This document shows positions 27,559 through 37,928 of a stretch of DNA of 64,000 nt, piece after piece. The position numbers and the translations under genes are program-made. Each line of letters opens with the position of its first letter. The first letter of the stretch is position 1. The stretch covers positions 1,984,001 through 2,048,000 of the forward strand of contig NZ_CP063353.1 in NCBI RefSeq assembly GCF_014931565.1, in the 5' to 3' direction. Below the pieces are notes generated by a model. The model saw only the letters and a list, made by a program, of their open reading frames with translations, was not told the DNA's origin and searched no databases. Source of the stretch: Clostridium sp. 'deep sea'. GTDB taxonomy: Bacteria; Bacillota; UBA994; PWPR01.

Positions 27559-30045
27559 TTATTTACCACAACACTTTTTATATTTTTTACCACTGCCACA
27601 TGGACATGGATCATTTCTGCCAATTTTCTTTCCAGTTTTTACAGGCTTCTTTGGGGCATTTGTTTGATCATTTGTTATATGTCTTTGTACACGTGGTTTA
27701 TTTTGAACTTGTACATGGAAAATATTTTTAACTGTGTCATCCTTAATTTCTGATATTAAATTTTGAAACATATTATAGCTCTCGCTTTGATACTCCATTA
27801 AAGGATCTTTACCACCATAAGCTCTTAATGATATACCCTGACGTAATCTTGTCATGGCATCTATATGATCCATCCATTTTCTATCCACAACCCGTAACAT
27901 AACAATGCTTTCAACTCTCCGCATTATCTCAGAACCAAACTCTTGCTCTCGTTCATTATAAAGCTCTTCAGTTTTAGCTATTACAGTTTCCTGAAGCTCT
28001 TGTTTGCTCATTTTTTTAAACTGCTCTATCATGTTAGGAAATGTGGGGAAGTATTCATTTAGTCTTTTTTGTAAATAATTAAAGTCTTCATCTTTAGCTG
28101 CATTAATATCGCTGCAGTAGGTATTAATAGCTTCAACTACTATATCACTAATCATAGCTAATATTTGCTCTTTAAGATTCTCGTTTTCAAGCACCTTACG
28201 ACGCTCAGCATAAATAACTTCACGCTGTTTATTCATTATGTTGTCGTACTCTAAAACACTCTTACGAATACCATAGTTTCTGCCCTCAACTCGCTCTTGA
28301 GCTCGCTCTATAGCTCTATCTAAAAACTTATGCTCAAGGGCTACATCCTCATCCATACCCAATTTATCTATTAAACCTGCTACGGTATCAGAAGCAAATA
28401 ATCGCATTAAATCGTCTTCTAGAGATGTATAGAATTGCGAAGAACCTGGGTCACCTTGGCGCCCTGATCGTCCCCTTAACTGGTTATCTATACGGCGAGA
28501 TTCATGTCGTTCTGTTCCAATAACATGAAGACCTCCTACCTCTTTTACACCCTCGCCTAGTTCTATATCTGTTCCTCTACCAGCCATGTTTGTGGCTATA
28601 GTTACTGTATTTTTTTGTCCTGCGTCTTTTACTATTTCTGCCTCTTGCTCATGGTATTTGGCATTTAGTACCTTGTGTTTAACACCCTTTTTTTTGAGCA
28701 TACTACCTAGTAATTCGGATTTTTCAATTGAAACAGTACCTACTAGTACTGGTTGTCCAAGCTTGTTTCTTTCTATTATATCTCTAATAACAGCATTAAA
28801 TTTTGTCTGTTCATTACGATATATTTGATCTTGCATATCATCACGAATCATTGGTTTATTGGTTGGTATAACTACTACATCCATACCATATATTTTTGCA
28901 ATTTCATCTTCTTCAGTTTTTGCTGTACCTGTCATACCAGCTAGCTTTTCATACATTCTAAAATAGTTTTGGAGAGTTATAGTTGCCAAAGTACGGCTCT
29001 CTTTTTCAACCTTTACTCCCTCTTTAGCCTCAATGGCTTGATGTAATCCATCGCTGTATCTTCTACCTATCATTAAACGTCCTGTAAAATCATCTACTAT
29101 AATGATTTCGTTATCTTTAACAATATAATCACGATCACGTTTCATGAGCTCTTTAGCTCTCAAAGCGTTATTTAACTTATGGCTGAGTTCCATATGCTGC
29201 TGCTCATATAGGTTATCTACCCCAAGCTTACGCTCTGCTAAAGCAATTCCTACCTCTGTTAAGGTAACAGAACGGGCTTTTTCATCAACTTCATAGTCTC
29301 TGTCTATTTTTAAAACTCTAGCAATCTGTGTAAACTTTCGGTACTCAGATACAGGTGCTTCTTGAGGCCCTGAAATAATTAATGGGGTACGGGCTTCATC
29401 AATTAAAATACTATCTACCTCATCAATTAAGGCAAAATGTAAATCTCTTTGAACTAAATCTTCTAGATGAACAGCCATGTTATCTCTTAAATAATCAAAG
29501 CCATACTCATTGTTAGTACCAAAAGTTATATCGCTATTATAGGCTTGTCTTCTGCTGGCTGAATCTCTTACTTCAGCAATAACTAAACCAACACTTAAAC
29601 CTAAAAATCTATAAACATTACCTACCCATTCGCTATCACGTTTGGCAAGATAATCATTAACTGTTACAACATGAACCCCTTTTCCTTGTAAGGCATTTAA
29701 GTATACAGGCATAGTTGCAGTTACGGTTTTACCTTCGCCAGTACGCATCTCTGTTACTCTACCTTGATGTAATGCAATACCACCTAAAACCTGTACATCA
29801 TAGGGGTACATGCCTACTACTCTTTTATCGGCTTCTCTAATAACAGCAAAGGCCTCTGGTAAAATATCATCTAAGCTCTCACCTTGACTTAATTTGTTTT
29901 TAAAGTAAGGTGTTTTTGCTTTTAACTCATCATCACTTAGTGACTTCATTTCCTCTGCAAAGTCATTAACTTTATCAACTATTTTTTGTAATTTTTTAAG
30001 CTCTTTTGCATTAAAATCAATAAACTTACTAATAAACTTCTTCAT
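27559..30045 (-). CDS. secA: Protein translocase ATPase SecA
   Basis: This 828-residue SecA has Walker [12 protein letters not shown] near residue 100, Walker [16 protein letters not shown] near 205-220, and the second nucleotide domain with GRGTDIELG and RGRSGRQGD. It ends in the zinc-binding SEC-C motif ([16 protein letters not shown]). It drives export through SecYEG. Its length is normal. Start ATG with GAGGAG. The following prfB gene begins 28 bases past the stop. Confidence 0.98.
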   Translation of the reverse strand: MKKFISKFIDFNAKELKKLQKIVDKVNDFAEEMKSLSDDELKAKTPYFKNKLSQGESLDDILPEAFAVIREADKRVVGMYPYDVQVLGGIALHQGRVTEMRTGEGKTVTATMPVYLNALQGKGVHVVTVNDYLAKRDSEWVGNVYRFLGLSVGLVIAEVRDSASRRQAYNSDITFGTNNEYGFDYLRDNMAVHLEDLVQRDLHFALIDEVDSILIDEARTPLIISGPQEAPVSEYRKFTQIARVLKIDRDYEVDEKARSVTLTEVGIALAERKLGVDNLYEQQHMELSHKLNNALRAKELMKRDRDYIVKDNEIIIVDDFTGRLMIGRRYSDGLHQAIEAKEGVKVEKESRTLATITLQNYFRMYEKLAGMTGTAKTEEDEIAKIYGMDVVVIPTNKPMIRDDMQDQIYRNEQTKFNAVIRDIIERNKLGQPVLVGTVSIEKSELLGSMLKKKGVKHKVLNAKYHEQEAEIVKDAGQKNTVTIATNMAGRGTDIELGEGVKEVGGLHVIGTERHESRRIDNQLRGRSGRQGDPGSSQFYTSLEDDLMRLFASDTVAGLIDKLGMDEDVALEHKFLDRAIERAQERVEGRNYGIRKSVLEYDNIMNKQREVIYAERRKVLENENLKEQILAMISDIVVEAINTYCSDINAAKDEDFNYLQKRLNEYFPTFPNMIEQFKKMSKQELQETVIAKTEELYNEREQEFGSEIMRRVESIVMLRVVDRKWMDHIDAMTRLRQGISLRAYGGKDPLMEYQSESYNMFQNLISEIKDDTVKNIFHVQVQNKPRVQRHITNDQTNAPKKPVKTGKKIGRNDPCPCGSGKKYKKCCGK

Positions 30046-30064
30046 TTACTGCTCCTCTTTTATT

Positions 30065-31441
30065 TTATTTTGTAAACTCTAATTGCCATCCATTATTTTC
30101 CATTTTCTTAATAGTGTTAATTGGAGCTGCAACATGCATTTTCCAACCCTCTTCTACAATTTGATTAGGGCGTGGATTTAAAAAAGTAAATGCTCTATGC
30201 TCTGGGGTTGAATTTCTTGTTAGTCCGTAAACTTGCGTTTTAGCTGGCATTGTTTTAAGAATTGCTGCAAACTCTTTGTTTTTTAGGCTATTAGGAATTA
30301 TTATTGAATACAGCTTATTTTTGCTGTATCTTAGCTTATCTTCATAAAGCAATGTGTCAATAATTGCCCACATTCCTCCTGCTACCAATGAATGACCACC
30401 AACAACAATGGGAATTGGGGCATTTTTTACTGCCATTGTAAATTGCCTTGCCCACTCATTTTCTATTTTTTCTGGCATTAGTAAATCTGCATAAAATCTA
30501 TCGTTATCCGATAAATGCATTTTTTTATGGGCAAACAAAACTCGGGTATCTATAAATGCTACCTTTGCTAAACTAGCTAAGTAGTTAAAGAACTCTTGCT
30601 CTCCCTTTAGCTCCATAAGATGCCCTAGTAAAGAAGTAACCATATTCTTTTGCATTCTACCTAAAGACTTCATACCACGTTCTTCAGAATAAACGCGTAA
30701 CCGACAACGTACATTGGTATTTAATTGAGTAATAACAGGCGAACCAATACGTCCACTCATTAATACATCTGTATAGGGTACAGCTAAAGTATATTTAGCT
30801 TTAATTAAATGTGATGAATCATACTGAATATGTTTAAATGCCTGCTTTGTATGTTTACCTAGTGCTGGGTGAATAGACAAAACCAACATATCTGTAGGGG
30901 TATCTATATCAAAGTGTATACCTGTTGAATGAGGCATCAAAACCTTATTTAAACCTACGTTTCTTAGCATATTTGCTAAAGGGTTATCACTTTGGGGTAA
31001 GTGTGGTAATTTGTTTATTATATCAGCAGGAGAAAACACCATTAAATCAGCTGATTGAACATTATTTGTTAAAACCATGCCTGGGTTTTCTAACACTTGT
31101 TTTGAAAAATCAGACATTTCCTTTACTGTTAATAATGGTCCTGCAGCCCCTCCTATATAAAACACGCTCGTTAAATTATATTTATTTATTATGTTTTTAA
31201 GTCGAGTACCAAAATGATACACTCCAAAGTCAAAATCAACTACTACATTTTTATCTTGTAAAGCCTTTTTAAGCTCTGGATAATTTGTAGCTACAATTAC
31301 TTTATCTATTTCATCAACCTGCAAAAAACGCTCTACATTATCTAGTACCATAGCTTGTCTTAACTTTACTAAATCATGCTCAATCTCGCTACTTGGTTTT
31401 CCACCCTCAAAAATTACAGCGGTTACTTTTTTATCTATCAT
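30065..31441 (-). CDS. Unknown protein with NTP-transferase-like N-terminal part
   Basis: This 458-residue protein has an N-terminus that resembles GT-A/MobA-like nucleotidyltransferases: VTAVIFEGGKP near the start, a DKVIVATNYPEL strand, then an FYIGGAAGPLLT segment in place of the usual DxPL/V loop. The typical LAGGxSxRMG loop is not intact, so activity is doubtful. The C-terminal 260 residues, with VVGGHSLVAGGMWAIIDTL, are not recognised. It has a good ribosome site (AGGTGG) and lies 19 bases upstream of secA, so it is probably co-transcribed with it. I cannot assign a function. Confidence 0.6.
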   Translation of the reverse strand: MIDKKVTAVIFEGGKPSSEIEHDLVKLRQAMVLDNVERFLQVDEIDKVIVATNYPELKKALQDKNVVVDFDFGVYHFGTRLKNIINKYNLTSVFYIGGAAGPLLTVKEMSDFSKQVLENPGMVLTNNVQSADLMVFSPADIINKLPHLPQSDNPLANMLRNVGLNKVLMPHSTGIHFDIDTPTDMLVLSIHPALGKHTKQAFKHIQYDSSHLIKAKYTLAVPYTDVLMSGRIGSPVITQLNTNVRCRLRVYSEERGMKSLGRMQKNMVTSLLGHLMELKGEQEFFNYLASLAKVAFIDTRVLFAHKKMHLSDNDRFYADLLMPEKIENEWARQFTMAVKNAPIPIVVGGHSLVAGGMWAIIDTLLYEDKLRYSKNKLYSIIIPNSLKNKEFAAILKTMPAKTQVYGLTRNSTPEHRAFTFLNPRPNQIVEEGWKMHVAAPINTIKKMENNGWQLEFTK

Positions 31442-31641
31442 TACCGCACCACCTACGTAAATATCTTATCTTTTATTGTACCATAAATTGATTTAAAACT
31501 AATAATTGCTTGCAAATAATTATAAAATCATAATAATTTTAACTAACAGCCTTATTTAACTTTATGGAATTTTTTATTATGAGAAAATTTACTGTACCTT
31601 GTACAAAGACTAATAGAAGGCAAATTATATTTATATAATGT

Positions 31642-31670
31642 AAAAAGAACCTCTAAAGAGGTCCTTTTTT
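31642..31670 (-). terminator. Terminator of hpf
   Basis: A stem of about 11-13 bp (AAGGACCTC paired with GAGGTTCTT plus A/U extension) with a short loop is followed by a U run on the minus strand. It lies about 35 bases past the hpf stop. Confidence 0.85.
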
Positions 31671-31703
31671 ATATTTAACTCATTAAAATAAGTTTTTTAC
31701 TTA

Positions 31704-32231
31704 TTATTGGGGCTCTATTAAACCAAAGTTTCCATCTTTTCTTTTGTATAACACATTTACTTCATCTGTTTCACTGTGCCTAAATACAAAGAAATTGTGG
31801 CCGAGTAATTCCATTTGAAGAATAGCTTCTTCTACGTTCATTGGTTTAACTGAAAATCTTTTTGTTCTTACAACCTTTAATTCTTCTGCATCATCATTGC
31901 CATCATCTGAAACAAATAATGGCGCGTTGCCTTGCTCTCTCATTTTCCTATTAAGGCGGGTTTTATATTTGTGGATTTGTCTTGCTAGTTTATCAACAAC
32001 AGAATCTATTGTTGAATACATATCTGTTGTTTTATCTTCGCTTCGTAAAATCATGCCGCCTATAAATAATGTTACCTCTACAATATGATAACCTCGCTGT
32101 ACCTCTAAAGTTACATTTGCCTCTGGCTCACTCTGCTGAAAGTATTTATCTAGCTTACCTAGTTTCTTGTGCAAAGCGTCGCGGAGAGCATTTGTAATCT
32201 CAATTTGGCGTCCTGTAACATGCATTTTCAT
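31704..32231 (-). CDS. hpf: Ribosome hibernation promoting factor, long form
   Basis: This 175-residue protein has an N-terminal S30AE domain (about residues 1-100, MKMHVTGRQIEITNALRD) and the C-terminal dimerisation domain (about 118-175, VRTKRFSVKPMNVEEAILQM). The long form joins 70S ribosomes into inactive 100S dimers in stationary phase. Start ATG with AAAGGAG. A single-gene unit with its own terminator. Confidence 0.96.
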   Translation of the reverse strand: MKMHVTGRQIEITNALRDALHKKLGKLDKYFQQSEPEANVTLEVQRGYHIVEVTLFIGGMILRSEDKTTDMYSTIDSVVDKLARQIHKYKTRLNRKMREQGNAPLFVSDDGNDDAEELKVVRTKRFSVKPMNVEEAILQMELLGHNFFVFRHSETDEVNVLYKRKDGNFGLIEPQ

Positions 32232-32320
32232 GATACCAGCTCCTTTATATATATCTATAATACTATTTACCCAAAAACCCAGTTAGCTAAACAGTATATA
32301 TAGCAATTTCAAAAATAAGT

Positions 32321-32791
32321 TTAAAAAAACTGCCACAATGGTTTTCTAAAATAATTATCTTGTTCTCTTTTATGCTCTAATAATAATTTATAGTGCCATT
32401 TGGATTTAATATTTATACGGCTGAAAATCTCATTGCTTTTACTGCCTACCCCTATCATAAAACCTATTTTTTCACTTATACATCTCATTAAGGTGTTTAT
32501 TGCCACTAAATCACCCTGTATAAAAACGGTTTGAAGTTGGTAATAATTAAATTTTTTTACAGGTAACCGCTCTACCAAAGAAATTATCATTACTCTGTGT
32601 GCCGCAATTTGCTCAAAATAAACATGCTGATGAGAAAATAATTTTAAAGATTTTACTGTTTCCTGTTCTTTAAACTTACTAATTATATTCAAACTCTCGT
32701 TAATTAATGCAGCATATAAAGCATCGATTTTTAATAAATGATATTTTACATTTTGCAGTACTATTTTATTTTCATTCTTTTCTGAAATCAT
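32321..32791 (-). CDS. Hypothetical 156-residue protein downstream of comF
   Basis: Not recognised. It is predicted to be mostly helical, without signal peptide or membrane segment, and has a basic, aromatic C-terminus (DNYFRKPLWQFF). The ribosome site is AGGT and the spacing to comF is 13 bases, so it belongs to that transcript. In many Firmicutes comF is followed by flagellar genes flgM/flgN. The length and helical nature would allow a distant FlgN-like chaperone, but no motif supports that. Confidence 0.55.
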   Translation of the reverse strand: MISEKNENKIVLQNVKYHLLKIDALYAALINESLNIISKFKEQETVKSLKLFSHQHVYFEQIAAHRVMIISLVERLPVKKFNYYQLQTVFIQGDLVAINTLMRCISEKIGFMIGVGSKSNEIFSRINIKSKWHYKLLLEHKREQDNYFRKPLWQFF

Positions 32792-32804
32792 TTTGAGACC
32801 TGCT

Positions 32805-33533
32805 TTACTTAAGTAATGTAGTAGCTATAGTTAATGCTCTAACCCTCTTAACACCACATTTTTTAAGTACCACAGCACATTCATTAAGCGTACTTCCGGT
32901 AGTAATTACATCGTCAACTAAAACAATGTTTTTGTTGTTAAGAGCAGTAAATATATTTTTGCTTGCAGTAAATTGTCCTTTTACTGCGTTTAAACGTTTT
33001 TTGAGGTTATAAGTAGATTGCGCAGGTGAATTGTTTTTGCGTATTAAAAGGTCTGCCCAACTTAGTTGTGAGTTTTTACTTAGTGCTTCGCATAATACTT
33101 GAGATTGATTATAACCTCTGGTCTTAACTTTATTAGGATGCAGTGGAACAGGAACTAATATATCATTACCTATAGCATTTACTAAATCCATTTCACTCAT
33201 CATTATTTTTGCTATTTCATACGCAATACCAGAATACTTTTTGTATTTAAACAGGTGAATTAATGTTCGTAAATGAGCTTCATAGATTCCAAAACTTAGT
33301 ACCTGCGAAAACTGGTACTCTCTATTTTTGCAATGAGTACAATAAGTGTTACTAGCTAAAGGTCTGCCACAATTACTACAAAGAGGGGGGTATACCCTCT
33401 TTACTTTATCATAACATTTTTCACAAATATATAAACCACTTTTTTGGTGTTTTTCATTACAGATTAAACAGCTACGAGGTCTTGGGAAAACCATTTGTCG
33501 ACAATATCTTATAAATTTATTTAGTTGGTTCAT
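32805..33533 (-). CDS. comF: ComF family protein
   Basis: The product is 242 residues from the ATG at 33533; a TTG three codons earlier is less likely. An N-terminal zinc finger region has four CxxC-type pairs (CLIC, CEKC, CSNC, CTHC). The C-terminal phosphoribosyltransferase-like domain has VLVDDVITTGST. ComF acts in DNA uptake for natural transformation, probably with the ComFA helicase, though many carriers are not known to be competent. It overlaps the end of pxpC by 17 bases, an unusual coupling of unrelated functions. Confidence 0.93.
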   Translation of the reverse strand: MNQLNKFIRYCRQMVFPRPRSCLICNEKHQKSGLYICEKCYDKVKRVYPPLCSNCGRPLASNTYCTHCKNREYQFSQVLSFGIYEAHLRTLIHLFKYKKYSGIAYEIAKIMMSEMDLVNAIGNDILVPVPLHPNKVKTRGYNQSQVLCEALSKNSQLSWADLLIRKNNSPAQSTYNLKKRLNAVKGQFTASKNIFTALNNKNIVLVDDVITTGSTLNECAVVLKKCGVKRVRALTIATTLLK

Positions 33534-34557
33534 CTTTATCAAAGAGAGTAGTTTGGTATATAACGTTATTAATATACATTCTATAGGCTTTGTTGGCCTC
33601 TGGTAAACTGGCTCTATGCTCTATAAGTTGTTTTAAATGTTTTTGTAACACAAAATAGTTATCTCGTGCTTGATCTAAAGTTATCCAGTTAAACTCAACG
33701 GTATTGCCAGGCTTTAGCTGAGCCAATTTTGGCAAGTCTGAGTGGGCAACTTTTGCAATTTTAGGATAGCCTCCAGTGGGCTGACGATCTGCCATCATTA
33801 CAATTGGTAGTCCACCTCTGGTTATTTGCATGGCTCCATAAGGTATTCCATCTGAAATCATAGGTTTACTATTTAAAAGCTCTAACTTTACACCCTCAAA
33901 GCGAAGTCCCATTCTATCACTTTTTGCGCTTAATGTATAGCTACTATTTGTTAAACTTTGCTGAGTATCCTCACTGAAGTAATTAATTTGAGGTCCTTCA
34001 ACAATATTTATTATATTATTTTTTGGATCATTATTAGTGTATTTTAAAACACTACTCTCTGGAACTTTTAGTGTTTTAATAGGGTAAATACTACATGTTA
34101 AAGGAAGCTCATCATTTACCTTTAATTTATGATCACTATCTCCAAATTGAATTGGTAAATAAGTTGATCTGCTTTCAAGTATTTTGGGTACATTAATACC
34201 TCCTGCTACAGCCACGTAGGCTCTAACACCAAATGTTATTGTTGTTAAGTCAAGAACGTCTCCAGCTTTTATTACAATAGTGGTGTAAGTAGGTACTTTA
34301 TATCCATTTAGTTTAGCATCAACCTCGGCTCCTGTAATAGCTACTAACGTATTTGAGGTAAACTCTAAAATTGGTCCACTCCAAGTACACTCAAGTACTG
34401 CAAGGTCTAAATTATTGCCTACTAAAACATTGGCAACCTGAAACGCTTTATAATCCATAACACCACATGCCGGAATACCCAAATGCTGAAGCTGTGAACG
34501 ACCATTATCTTGAACTGTTGTTAAGAGTCCTGGTGACTTTATTATAATTTTTTTCAT
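33517..34557 (-). CDS. pxpC: 5-oxoprolinase subunit C / biotin-dependent carboxyltransferase family
   Basis: This 346-residue protein of the KipA/PxpC family has the family features PGLLTTVQDNGR near the N-terminus, the DGIPYGAMQITRGGLPIVMM block, and ADRQPTGGYPKIA. With PxpA and PxpB it opens 5-oxoproline (pyroglutamate) to glutamate using ATP. It overlaps pxpB by 4 bases (ATGA). No pxpA gene (LamB/YcsF family) lies in the window, so function as oxoprolinase needs pxpA elsewhere in the genome. Confidence 0.93.
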   Translation of the reverse strand: MKKIIIKSPGLLTTVQDNGRSQLQHLGIPACGVMDYKAFQVANVLVGNNLDLAVLECTWSGPILEFTSNTLVAITGAEVDAKLNGYKVPTYTTIVIKAGDVLDLTTITFGVRAYVAVAGGINVPKILESRSTYLPIQFGDSDHKLKVNDELPLTCSIYPIKTLKVPESSVLKYTNNDPKNNIINIVEGPQINYFSEDTQQSLTNSSYTLSAKSDRMGLRFEGVKLELLNSKPMISDGIPYGAMQITRGGLPIVMMADRQPTGGYPKIAKVAHSDLPKLAQLKPGNTVEFNWITLDQARDNYFVLQKHLKQLIEHRASLPEANKAYRMYINNVIYQTTLFDKDEPTK

Positions 34558-35285
34558 TTAATCTCACCTGCAACTATTTGAATTTGATAATCACCATTAG
34601 CAACTTCTTTTACTATGTTATTATATTGCTGTTGGTTGATGCTTTTAAATTTTATATTGTCTCCAGACTGTAAAAGAACAGGATTTGTAAGTTTTGAATC
34701 AAAAAGAGGCACTGGGGTGTGCCCAATAATTCGCCACCCTCCAGGACTAGTTGTGGAATAAATGCCTGTTTGTTCACCACCAATTGCCACTGAACCTGCT
34801 GGTACTTTAGTACGAGGCTGCTCTAAACGAGCAGTTGCTAAACGTGAGTCTAAACCTCCCATATAGGGGTAGCCAGGATTAAAACCTAACATATATACTC
34901 TGTATTCTCCATTTTCATGAATATCTACTACTTGTGAAACTGTTAATTTGTTGATTTTGGCAACATCCTCTAAATCTGGACCATGTTCTCCACCATATAA
35001 AACTGGTATAATAACTAACCTACTATTCTCAGTTGATTTACTTTGAGTATTAGGAAGTACTTGTTTAATATTTTCGGTTAACTTACTTGTGGTCCATACT
35101 TCTGGGTCAAAATGTACGAGCAGTGAGCGATAGGTTGGGGTCATGGCAATGATTCCCTGCCACTTTTTTGATTTTATAGTTTGCCATAGTTGAGTTACAG
35201 CTTCATTTATAACAGGGTCAATTTTGTTTTCATATTCAATCAATAAATAATTAATGCCAATAGGGGCAATTCTTTGTGGATGCAT
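34554..35285 (-). CDS. pxpB: 5-oxoprolinase subunit B
   Basis: This 243-residue protein of the KipI/PxpB family has LGFNPGYPYMGGLD and the PRTKVPAGSVAIGGEQTGIY block typical of the allophanate hydrolase subunit 1 fold. It works with PxpC, encoded directly downstream. Start ATG with GAGGTG. The pair is preceded by a 270-base AT-rich gap and is probably the first gene of the transcript that continues into comF. Confidence 0.94.
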   Translation of the reverse strand: MHPQRIAPIGINYLLIEYENKIDPVINEAVTQLWQTIKSKKWQGIIAMTPTYRSLLVHFDPEVWTTSKLTENIKQVLPNTQSKSTENSRLVIIPVLYGGEHGPDLEDVAKINKLTVSQVVDIHENGEYRVYMLGFNPGYPYMGGLDSRLATARLEQPRTKVPAGSVAIGGEQTGIYSTTSPGGWRIIGHTPVPLFDSKLTNPVLLQSGDNIKFKSINQQQYNNIVKEVANGDYQIQIVAGEIK

Positions 35286-35507
35286 CGTAACACCTCTTTA
35301 TTGAATTATTACTAGTATAACGACAATATCACAGTATTTATTGCAAATCAAGAGTTTGATTAAATAGCAGGTAGTTAGTAAATAAATAGCTGTTTTTTGA
35401 ATAAGTCAGTGCTAAATTAAAGTTACAACTACATGGCTTTGTTTACGAATAGGGTAAATTATTAACAATCACTTAACATTTAATTATTTAATATAATAAA
35501 AGCCTTG

Positions 35508-35544
35508 TTAACAAAATGCTGCCTGCATTATGCAGACAGCATTT
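35508..35544 (-). terminator. Terminator of the amidohydrolase/M42 transcript
   Basis: A 14-15 bp stem (35514-35528 with 35530-35544, one mismatch at its centre) is followed on the minus strand by UUUUGUU. It lies 14 bases past the stop of the last amidohydrolase gene. Confidence 0.82.
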
Positions 35545-35557
35545 ATATTTATTTTAT

Positions 35558-36709
35558 TTATGATTTATAAACAATTTCTCCATTAATAAGGGTGTACTCT
35601 ACCTTACTCATTAATTGTAATGGGTGGTTATCCATAATTACTATATCTGCATCTTTACCAGTCTCTAAACTACCAATTCTATTGCTTAAACCCATTATTT
35701 CAGCAGCATTGATAGTAATTGATTTTAGAGCCTCTTGCATGCTTAAGCCCTCACGCACTGCTAAAGCTGCACACATAGGTAATAAGTAAATTGGTTGATT
35801 TGGATGGGTTGTAGTTAGCGCTATTTTAACCCCCTCATCAACTAATATTTTAGGGGTAGCCATATTAAGATTAGCTGTTTCAACCTGCCAGCGAGCACTC
35901 CATATAGATCCAAAGACAACTGAAATTTTATATTTTTTTAGATATTTTGCTACTTTATAGGCCTCATAGGCATGAACTAAAACCATATTAACATTAAATT
36001 CGTTTGTTATGCGAATAGCTGTCATAATATCATCTGCTCTATGGGCATGTATATGTAATGGAACTTCTTTTTTAATTACTCTCACTAAAGCTTCCATTTT
36101 TAAATCTCGCTTAGGCATTTTGCTGTCGTCTTCTTTACCCTTTTTTAGCTTTTTAAGATAATTAGAAGCTTTAAGTAGGTTTTCACGAAGCAAAGCCGCA
36201 GTACCCATACGAGTTGAAGGAATTTTTTTACCACCAAAAATATTCTTAGCATTTTCTCCTAAGGCAACTTTTACACAGGTATCTGTTATATACATTTCAT
36301 CAGCAAGATACCCCGCTAGTTTAAATGCACTGCCAATCCCACCAAATACATTTACATCACCTGGAGTTACATTTGAAACAGTAACACCAGCCTCTCTGGC
36401 CTCTTTTAAGGCAACATCAAGGGGGTTAAAACCATCTACAGGGCGAAGCTGTGGAACAACGGCCTCAGTTTGCTCTATGTGATCGGCTCCCTCCCAGCGT
36501 ATTCCGCCTTCTTTTAGACCAATATTTGTATGAGCATCTATTAAGCCTGGTAATACATATTTTCCGGAGGCATCAATAACTTTTGCATTTTTAGGGATAG
36601 TTACATTTTTACCAATTTCTTTAATTTTACCGTTTTCTATTAAAATAGCACCATTTTCAATTACACCATTGGTGATTGTAAGAAGTTTTCCATTTTTAAT
36701 TACTAACAT
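35558..36709 (-). CDS. Amidohydrolase-family paralogue with missing metal ligands
   Basis: This 383-residue protein belongs to the amidohydrolase superfamily and is a tandem paralogue of the upstream gene. Where the partner has the metal motif HAH, this copy has HTN. Where the partner has the conserved Asp in TDHP, this copy has TTHP. The EHATEAH block is changed to VHAYEAY. The usual binuclear metal site therefore cannot form and classical hydrolysis is unlikely. The fold, length and reading frame are intact and the ribosome site is strong (GGAGG), so it is expressed as a protein. It overlaps the upstream stop by 1 base. It may form a heteromer with the active copy. Confidence 0.9.
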   Translation of the reverse strand: MLVIKNGKLLTITNGVIENGAILIENGKIKEIGKNVTIPKNAKVIDASGKYVLPGLIDAHTNIGLKEGGIRWEGADHIEQTEAVVPQLRPVDGFNPLDVALKEAREAGVTVSNVTPGDVNVFGGIGSAFKLAGYLADEMYITDTCVKVALGENAKNIFGGKKIPSTRMGTAALLRENLLKASNYLKKLKKGKEDDSKMPKRDLKMEALVRVIKKEVPLHIHAHRADDIMTAIRITNEFNVNMVLVHAYEAYKVAKYLKKYKISVVFGSIWSARWQVETANLNMATPKILVDEGVKIALTTTHPNQPIYLLPMCAALAVREGLSMQEALKSITINAAEIMGLSNRIGSLETGKDADIVIMDNHPLQLMSKVEYTLINGEIVYKS

Positions 36710-37908
36710 TAGTTAATACCTCCCTTGCAGCAGCCAGAGTCTTGGCTATATACAATTTCACCATCAATAAATGTGTATTTAACTTTAGACATAATATCAA
36801 AGGGGTGATGGGTCCACACTGCTAAGTCAGCATCCTTACCAATATCAATACTACCAACTCTATCACCTACGCCACAAAGCTGAGCTGGATTAATAGTAAT
36901 AGCTCTTAAAGCTTGCTCTTCAGTCATGCCATGTTTAACACAAAAAGCGGCACATAAATGAAGGTGATGAACTGGTATAATGGGGTGGTCTGTCATCAAG
37001 CTAACAGGAACACCTTTACTTGCACATATACCTGCTGTTTTTAATGAACGATCAGTAAGCTCAACCTTAGAGCGAGTGGTAATAGAAGGACCCACAACAA
37101 TTGGTATTTGATTTTCAGCTAAAAAATCCGCTATTTTATGGGCTTCGGTTGCATGTTCTATGCTAACCTTTATATTAAACTCTTTACTAATACGCACTAC
37201 TGTTACAATATCATCATGACGATGACAGTGAACACGTAAAGGGATTTCTCTGTTTAATACCTTGCCAATAGTCTCTAAACCTAAATCGCGATCTGGCATT
37301 TTATCTTCATCATCGCCAGCTTTTTCAATCTTTTTTAAATACTCTTGGGCTTTTATTAATGCCTCACGCATAACTGCTGCCACACCCATACGAGTCATGG
37401 GCATGCTTTCTTTCTCCTGACCATAACAACCTTTAGGGTTTTCACCAGTAGCGGCTTTAAGCCCACTTGGCTCTAGCATGATCATTTCATCTATTATATT
37501 ACCAGAGGTTTTCAAGGTAACACCGTGTCCACCTATTACGTTAGCACTACCAGGGGCATCCCAAATTGTGGTTATACCACCAGTTAAGGCATCACGCATA
37601 CCTATACCCTCGGGGTTAATGGCATCTACAGCTCTTACGTGGGCTGTTACAGGGTTGGTCATTTCATTACAATCCATACCCTCCATGCCTAAACCCTCTT
37701 CCCAAATCTCTACATGAGCATGGGCATCAATAATGCCTGGGGTTACAATCATACCTTTAACATCAATTATTTCAGCATCTTTAGGAATCTCTACATTAGT
37801 ACCAAAAGCAGCAATTTTACCGTTTTTTATTAATACTGTTCCGTTTTCAATAACTCCATTAGTTATAGTAAATAAATTACCATTAATAATTGCCTTTTTA
37901 TTTTTCAC
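36709..37908 (-). CDS. Amidohydrolase (imidazolonepropionase-like)
   Basis: It is about 399 residues from the GTG at 37908, which has GGGAG 8 bases upstream; another GTG two codons earlier sits too close to that site. The superfamily metal and catalytic residues are present: DAHAHVEIWEEG near residue 60, HCHRHDD, EHATEAH and MTDHP. The substrate is unknown; relatives are annotated as imidazolonepropionase-like or dipeptidase-like. It starts 20 bases after the M42 peptidase, which points to breakdown of peptides or cyclic amides. Confidence 0.92.
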   Translation of the reverse strand: MKNKKAIINGNLFTITNGVIENGTVLIKNGKIAAFGTNVEIPKDAEIIDVKGMIVTPGIIDAHAHVEIWEEGLGMEGMDCNEMTNPVTAHVRAVDAINPEGIGMRDALTGGITTIWDAPGSANVIGGHGVTLKTSGNIIDEMIMLEPSGLKAATGENPKGCYGQEKESMPMTRMGVAAVMREALIKAQEYLKKIEKAGDDEDKMPDRDLGLETIGKVLNREIPLRVHCHRHDDIVTVVRISKEFNIKVSIEHATEAHKIADFLAENQIPIVVGPSITTRSKVELTDRSLKTAGICASKGVPVSLMTDHPIIPVHHLHLCAAFCVKHGMTEEQALRAITINPAQLCGVGDRVGSIDIGKDADLAVWTHHPFDIMSKVKYTFIDGEIVYSQDSGCCKGGIN

Positions 37909-37928
37909 TCTCACAACTCCCTTTTAAA

